Shown: piece by piece, positions 58,342 through 64,000 of the stretch
Position numbering within the stretch: position 1 is the stretch's first letter
How the letters are laid out: each line of letters opens with the position of its first letter
From: Siphonodentalium dalli
Taxonomy: Eukaryota; Mollusca; Scaphopoda; Gadilida; Siphonodentaliidae
Reading direction: 5' to 3'
DNA length: 64,000 nucleotides
NCBI GenBank assembly: GCA_032622095.1
Contig: CP136069.1
Location: forward strand, 14,928,450-14,992,449
Program-made: the position numbers and the translations under genes
Notes under the pieces: model-generated
Told to the model about the DNA's origin: nothing
Seen by the model: only the letters and a program-made list of their open reading frames with translations
Database searches by the model: none

Positions 58342-58650
58342 CTGTAACAAGACGGACAATTTGCATTATAAATGCCGTGTCTCTTGTCGGTGAGGTTGTG
58401 GGTTGTTCACAAGAAACACTGCATAAAGGTATAACGAAAACAAATGACAAATAACATTCGCATGATTGTTACAAATACACTCGGGTTTTATTTCCTATAG
58501 GTTCAACAGGGAGGGCCACAAACAATGAAGAACAACCGTGTCCGTATGTGTATGTATCGAGTGATATCAGTCATACACGTCGTGTGCAGCCTAATACATT
58601 GTAACCTAATACACTGCAAATGTGTTAATACATTTAGGACTTCTAATGAG

Positions 58651-58730
58651 TCGCAATTCTATACGAAATGTATTAACCGAGTGCTCTAAAATTAGTCGAC
58701 GAGGTTAATACATTTCGTATAAAATTGCGA
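58651..58730. repeat. Hairpin with about 28-bp arms
   Basis: TCGCAATTCTATACGAAATG pairs with CATTTCGTATAAAATTGCGA across a 25-base loop. A copy of 'TAATACATTT' lies just before it. Confidence 0.85.
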
Positions 58731-59146
58731 TCCATTTGAATTCCATTTTATCACATAATCACATTTTAGCAAGGAAGAACGGCTGGGATTAAAACAAATT
58801 AATATTATTTTCCTTATTACAACCATGCAAAGAGGAAGTAAAGACTCCTTCAAGTAAAATTTAGTCTTGTAGTAAATTTTAGTAAAATTTTAAATGTGTC
58901 TTTTGATGTTGAAAAAATTGTCCCACAACACTTATCACCCATATTTATCTCACAGTCAACACAAAATACCAATTGAATACCATAAGTATATTCTAATTAA
59001 CATAGTACTACATTTCCTGCATTGGCATCGATATAATTGCGCTAAGCTCTTACGTCACTGTGCGTGCCGATAATAGACGTGTGTCTTACTAAACATACGA
59101 GGTCGGGTTTAGGAGCTAAGTATGTGATAGAGACACATCACCTGTA

Positions 59147-59277
59147 CAGTAAAGTGATATGACCCTTAGTATCACGCCGAGTTCTCGATGTGAGATCGTC
59201 CGATCAAGCGAGCTACTCAGTGATTTTGATGCGACGATCTCAGATCGAGAACAAGACTGCCCCATATTACTTTACTC
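59147..59277. repeat. Imperfect inverted repeat of about 130 bp
   Basis: CAGTAAAGTGATATG pairs with CATATTACTTTACTC and GTTCTCGATGTGAGATCGTC with GACGATCTCAGATCGAGAAC. Probably a small MITE. Confidence 0.75.
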
Positions 59278-59906
59278 TACCGATAAAGCGTTTATTATAT
59301 GACTTAAATTTCGCCAAGAATTACTCAATTACCCAAAAATAACCATATTAATATAGTAATATATCATATCTCTGTAGTATATTTTCTCACAAATTGTTGA
59401 CGGGGAATTCCCTTCGTAACCATACGCGGAAGGATACGAGAAAGTGAATAACTGTGATTAGTTTCAACATTCAAATTGTACACATTGGGGTAATATATAT
59501 ACCAAACATATACCGTTATACTGTATGTGGTCAGCGTAGAACGTGGCACCATGAAGGTTGGGGAAGGGCATTTAAAACTGACCATCAATTCCGTGCAGGA
59601 ACGTCATAACATTAGGGTGGATGTTTGGTAAACATTTTCCAACAAAAATTGCGATCACCGATACCATTCATGTGCTAAGCGCCACTTAGGGATTTTTTTT
59701 AGAGAGCTCCGACGCATACCAAAACTTGAAAAAATGCGTCCACCGATAAGGTTGTGGGGTTGAGGAAGCCATGCATGAACGTGTCTAAGCAACTTAGCAA
59801 TTGAATCTGCTAATTTGTTTTTAGAACACTGGGTACATACAGTAAGTACACTAACACTAGTTTCATATATATTTTAATGTTTTGGAAAAACAAGAATTAT
59901 TAATTA

Positions 59907-59985
59907 CAGTAAAACCTCTCTAAACCGAACACCATCCCGACCGGCTCTTCTGTTCAGTTTAGAGAGGTGTTCGGTTTACAGAAAA
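59907..59985. mobile_element. pogo/Tigger-like terminal fragment
   Basis: CAGTAAAACCTCTCTAAACC resembles pogo/Tigger terminal repeats and is preceded by TTA. An inverted copy (TAGAGAGGTGTTCGGTTTAC) follows within 30 bases, as in a short foldback derivative. Only this piece is seen. Confidence 0.5.
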
Positions 59986-61332
59986 TCGCAAAACCATCGG
60001 AATATATTGCCGCGTCAGTAAGAGTTATCGAGACCCGAACACCTCATTACTGATTACTTAAACTTTATTCAATAAACGATAAATTAAACATAAATTGCAA
60101 TAGATAAACATGATATAATAAGAACTAAATATATGTATACAGACACCAGGAAATACGGAAACGATACATTTTACGGTGATTTGCGGTTTTTGAAAATGTG
60201 GTTGACGGTAGATTTCAACTCTGAACTATAGTTTTCCCGACGGCTGATTAATTGTGATAAGTTGATTTAATAAAACTGTGATGGTAACTATAAACCGTCG
60301 TCCTGTACGTTTAGCGAATTAGTGTTTAGTTTGGACCATTGTTGTAAAAACCAAGAGTCCACTCCAGCTCAATAGCTGATGTTAAAACAACGTGTCACTG
60401 CTCTAATTACCTGTGAAGTCACCATTGTTTTATTTACGCAGCCATGTAGAGGACTACAGTGATGTAAGCCTATTGACTTTAATATCGATTAGCAGAAATA
60501 CTGAGAAAGAATAATACTCGATGGCCACTGTCTGAAGTAAATGTAATAGTATTTGAAGTGGAATATATCACTAACACGCTATAGATCCCGCTTCTGAGAA
60601 AACGTGGCTTCCAGGAAATATAACAAGACCGATGACTGTAAATACATTAGCAATTGTGTATTTCAGTTGATTTCATTGTTGTGGATGTGTACTGAATACA
60701 GTACCGCACACGAATGTGAATCAAGTGAACGTTATTACACACTCGGTTGTTACGTCGTAAGCTACATCTCCAAACTTCTTAGGCTATTGTGTTGTGTTAC
60801 AACAAACGTGAGAAATAACACACATCAATCAATGTGCTGCTTGGTAGATATATTCGCATTTTGTATATCTAATGCTATATTATGGAATATTATAATTCCC
60901 TTCTCTCAACTACAACCTGCTGTAATAGTTAGATACATAAATGTTCATATCTGCTGTTACATGTTGTATATATGATTTGTCCATTTTGATATGATAGTGA
61001 TTGCTTGTGCAATGTTATCCATGAATTTTAAGTGTGAATCGACTTATAGTGACAGTAATTTACAAGATACCAAGGAATGATTGTAAGTAATATGGATGAT
61101 AACTAACATTAATCCTAAGTTTTAAGACTAAACAGAAATAGAGGAAAACATATTTTGAGTTGAGAAAACAATTGCTTTTGGGACTCTTTGACCACCCACC
61201 AACCCCGTCATTCGTGCCGGAAAAATATAGTTTGACCCCCCACCCAATGATTTCTTCAGTAAAGTCTCCAAAGCTCAGAACCTGACACAAATGTTATAAT
61301 ACATAGAGCAGATACTTAAAATATAGACAAAC
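59986..61332. other. Stretch without recognised genes
   Basis: A 123-codon plus frame at 60,604-60,975 is Cys/Ile/Tyr-rich and shows no domain or splice context. Given the lectin exons on either side, this is probably intron of the minus-strand gene. Confidence 0.5.
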
Positions 61333-61410
61333 CTGGCGTGGTTGTCCCGAGCGGAACTGTAGTGGTGTCTGGTGAAACGTTAGCTGTTGTGGAAATTATG
61401 GCCTCTGTTG
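61333..61410 (-). CDS. Thr/Pro-rich stalk exon, minus strand
   Basis: A 78-bp block is bounded by TTTCTTACAG and CCAG|GTTTGT, with phase 1 at both ends. It encodes 'ISTTANVSPDTTTVPLGTTT', a Thr-rich mucin-like segment suited to O-glycosylation. Same strand and phase as the lectin exon at 58,162, so it may be the stalk of that protein. It is short, so splice signals carry most of the weight. Confidence 0.5.
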
Positions 61411-64000
61411 CTGTAAGAAAGAAAGAAGGTGACACTGTCTGAAATGTTCGTAGATTTGCGTAGGATATACAATAATTAATATTGAATAAATGCATACACA
61501 ATCATGAGATGCTCATTTATACGTAAATCATGTGCTGAATAGTTTTGTATCCTCTACCAATACCAATATCAGAGTACTTTATTTCATGACATAATATAGT
61601 ATATAAAATATAAACATAGACATAATAAGAAAAATAAGTAATATGTATTTCTAGAATTGCTTTATTCTCTAATCAGATTAAACGAAATTACATGTATATA
61701 CTAGTATTAAAAGTTATATCTGTATTAGGACCACCGGGCATGGAAACGTGTGCTTATTGACTTTGAGTATCCCACAACATTTGACATTTTCTACGAAAAA
61801 CCTCAACTCCTGGTTATACATACAAAGGTATGTATACTGATTCTCGGAAGCTACTGTTGTGTTTTCTTTATGGAAAGGACTGCCAGTGTCCAACTGCATA
61901 TACATGTAAATCTAAATGAGCTATTCAGTTGTTTCAGCAACCGGTATATTCTTCTATTAACTTAGGCATATACTACATGTATTATGCTATGATAAATTGA
62001 ATTAAGAGTGAATGAAGTGATCTTCAAAGGAAACGCGTCTGCATACGAGATAAATCAGATTTCTCTATATAGCTATATACGACGTACAAAGAGGAAGCTG
62101 GATGTCATTCCAAAAATTCGCACAGGCACGTATGCCGCCATTTTGAATATAATTAAGTTATAAAATTTGATTAATGAAATGAGAAAAAAACTTTCTGTAA
62201 CTTAGCAACAAGCCAAATCAATGTGCACGAGCTGAACAATTGTTCGTCGATTCGATTGACTGGACGTGTTTTCTTGAACAAGGTTTATTTAACTTATTTG
62301 AATACAAATTGTTAGCATGTTAATCAAGGATGTAAGCCGCTTTAATTGGCATTTAGAGCATGTCTTCAATTTGTATCGGTATTTTCGCCTAAAATATGAT
62401 GGAATATTCTCAAAGTTCAAAGCCGACAAACCAAACCGATTATCTCACTTTAAAATTACGTTGACGGAAACTACCGAAAAGTGCCTGCTCGTAACAGGGC
62501 TTGCAACCATTCCAGTTATTACATTCACTGATGACACAGAACAAAATAATTATGTGATTATATCTATTGATAATGGAAGTGATTTGTTGGCATATCGATT
62601 CACAACATTCAAATTTTAACAATTTGTAATTAGGTTCGCTAAACAAAAAAGTGCAGACACAGAAAACAATATTTGTTTCAACGCTGCTGAGAATGAAATG
62701 ATGCTGGCGTATTAAATCAGTAAAATATACTTGATAAATACGAGTCAATTGGAAAACACTTATACTTCTCGAAGCGGAGTTTGAACACAACTGAGGTAAG
62801 CGTTATATGTGACAGATTTACACTTAATTACAGTATAGACAAGGCGTTGTAAAACATTTACAGGAAGGTATGCCATTTTTGTTTTGCATCTGGCATTTTC
62901 GGGGACCCACCACCCCCAAACTTGCAACAGCAAAACAATGTTTATTCCCAATTGGTTGGCACCCCACCCATCCCCAAGTTCACTCATTTTGGTTGGATGA
63001 TTGAATTGTTTATTCCCACAATGAATGAAGATATTATATACAAAATATGAACATGGGTATAGCCTGACCTATGTCACCAGACAATTTGAACATGGGTATA
63101 GCCTGACCTATGTAAGTTGCACATGTTGTGCTTTGTAAGCAATTCATGAGATTCAGGGTTCTCTACAATTTTATTTATACTATTTTTATTTTTGACTGGC
63201 TAAAACTGCTCTGACGGCAGACTGTCTGTTCATCATTAGCGGAATGTAAGCTTCCGGTGAGCAAGGCAGGGTACCTTGTTTGTGGGCCCAGGTCACTGTG
63301 GCATCACCCATTGCTCATTCTGAATATGGGCACCATAAAACACCAATGCATAAATATAGTAATTATAATTATAATTATATGTACACATGTATAAAATTGT
63401 CGTATGCGCTCGAGAGGGCAACATCTATTCCATACAAATAAAAAAGGCCGCTCGGCCACATAATCCACCCGACACGATGGCCTCATTTGCAGCACAGGCT
63501 TTATAGAAATATATTATATGGAACAAATACTTGTGCATTATCTTATGACTGAGCTGCATACAAATGACCAAATCTGAAGAAAAAACTGCCACAAAATCAA
63601 CACAATTATAAGAATACGTGCATGTTCGGACAAAGATGACTCCGATTGAACTCAAAATTGCAGGTGCGCAGGTCAAAACCAAATCTATTTCATCTTTCTG
63701 TAGTCTATATTTTACAGAGTTAGTTTCTTTCATGGCATACAGTCTGACTACTTAGATGACGTATGTATTACATCCCTAAGCTACGATTCCGTATCAGTTC
63801 CGCACGTGAAACATTAGGATGATGGATTATAGCTATTTATGCTCCTATATTAATCCTAGCGGGAGGTAATATTATCTTGGTCCGTCACACCATCGAAACA
63901 AAACCATTCAGCTAGCTACGTCGGTGTGAACCCCCGAGCTTAAATTACATTTTAGTAAATATGGTCAGTTTATGAACCCCCATCGCCGGACCGGGGCCTA
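61411..64000. other. Right end without recognised genes
   Basis: Frames of about 100 codons at 62,317 (plus), 62,440 and 63,425 (minus) show no recognisable domain. A 24-base unit, 'AACATGGGTATAGCCTGACC', is duplicated near 63,050 and 63,090. If the minus-strand lectin gene has a signal-peptide exon it could be here, but I could not identify one. Confidence 0.5.

Overview
This is animal nuclear DNA, AT-rich and dominated by transposable elements. Spliced genes with GT-AG introns, C-type lectin-like exons, several LINE families, an LTR retrotransposon with an envelope gene and Polinton remains suggest an aquatic invertebrate, perhaps a mollusc or other lophotrochozoan. The species cannot be fixed from the window. 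No rRNA, functional tRNA, CRISPR array or bacterial feature was seen.

Bases 1-13,782 are one very long LTR retrotransposon on the plus strand, lacking only its 5' LTR. It holds a splice donor, an extra leader ORF, gag, a canonical -1 slippery heptamer, pol (PR-RT-RNaseH-IN), a repeat-rich pol-env spacer with an antisense ORF, a splice acceptor, an errantivirus/F-like env and the 3' LTR. Pol and env each carry frame breaks.

Bases 13,783-28,208 are nested insertions. A minus-strand LINE (A) is split by an element with CACTG termini and CTTAGTCA subrepeats (14,266-25,579). That element is in turn split by an 8,370-bp DNA transposon (15,090-23,459) with apparently identical 225-bp inverted repeats and a TTAAT target duplication. 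The inner transposon carries two spliced genes: a four-exon minus-strand gene (model 807 aa, candidate transposase) and a plus-strand PHD-finger gene lying entirely inside its second intron. This is the most novel-looking system in the window.

Bases 28,209-42,900 hold MITE-like repeats, a second decayed LINE (B, minus strand), a C-type lectin-like gene with a decayed duplicate exon upstream, and a LINE tail (C) split by a non-autonomous hAT element with a perfect 8-bp target duplication.

Bases 42,900-52,900 hold satellites, a SINE-like piece, a piggyBac-type MITE built from two giant hairpins, and a collapsed Polinton/Maverick (integrase tail, minor capsid, small capsid-associated protein, basic protein, major capsid tail, adenain-like protease).

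Bases 52,930-64,000 hold a 2.3-kb long-inverted-repeat element with a TAA duplication, a second copy of the hairpin MITE, hairpins, and minus-strand exons of a second lectin-like gene with a Thr-rich exon. The right end is sparse, probably intronic or intergenic.
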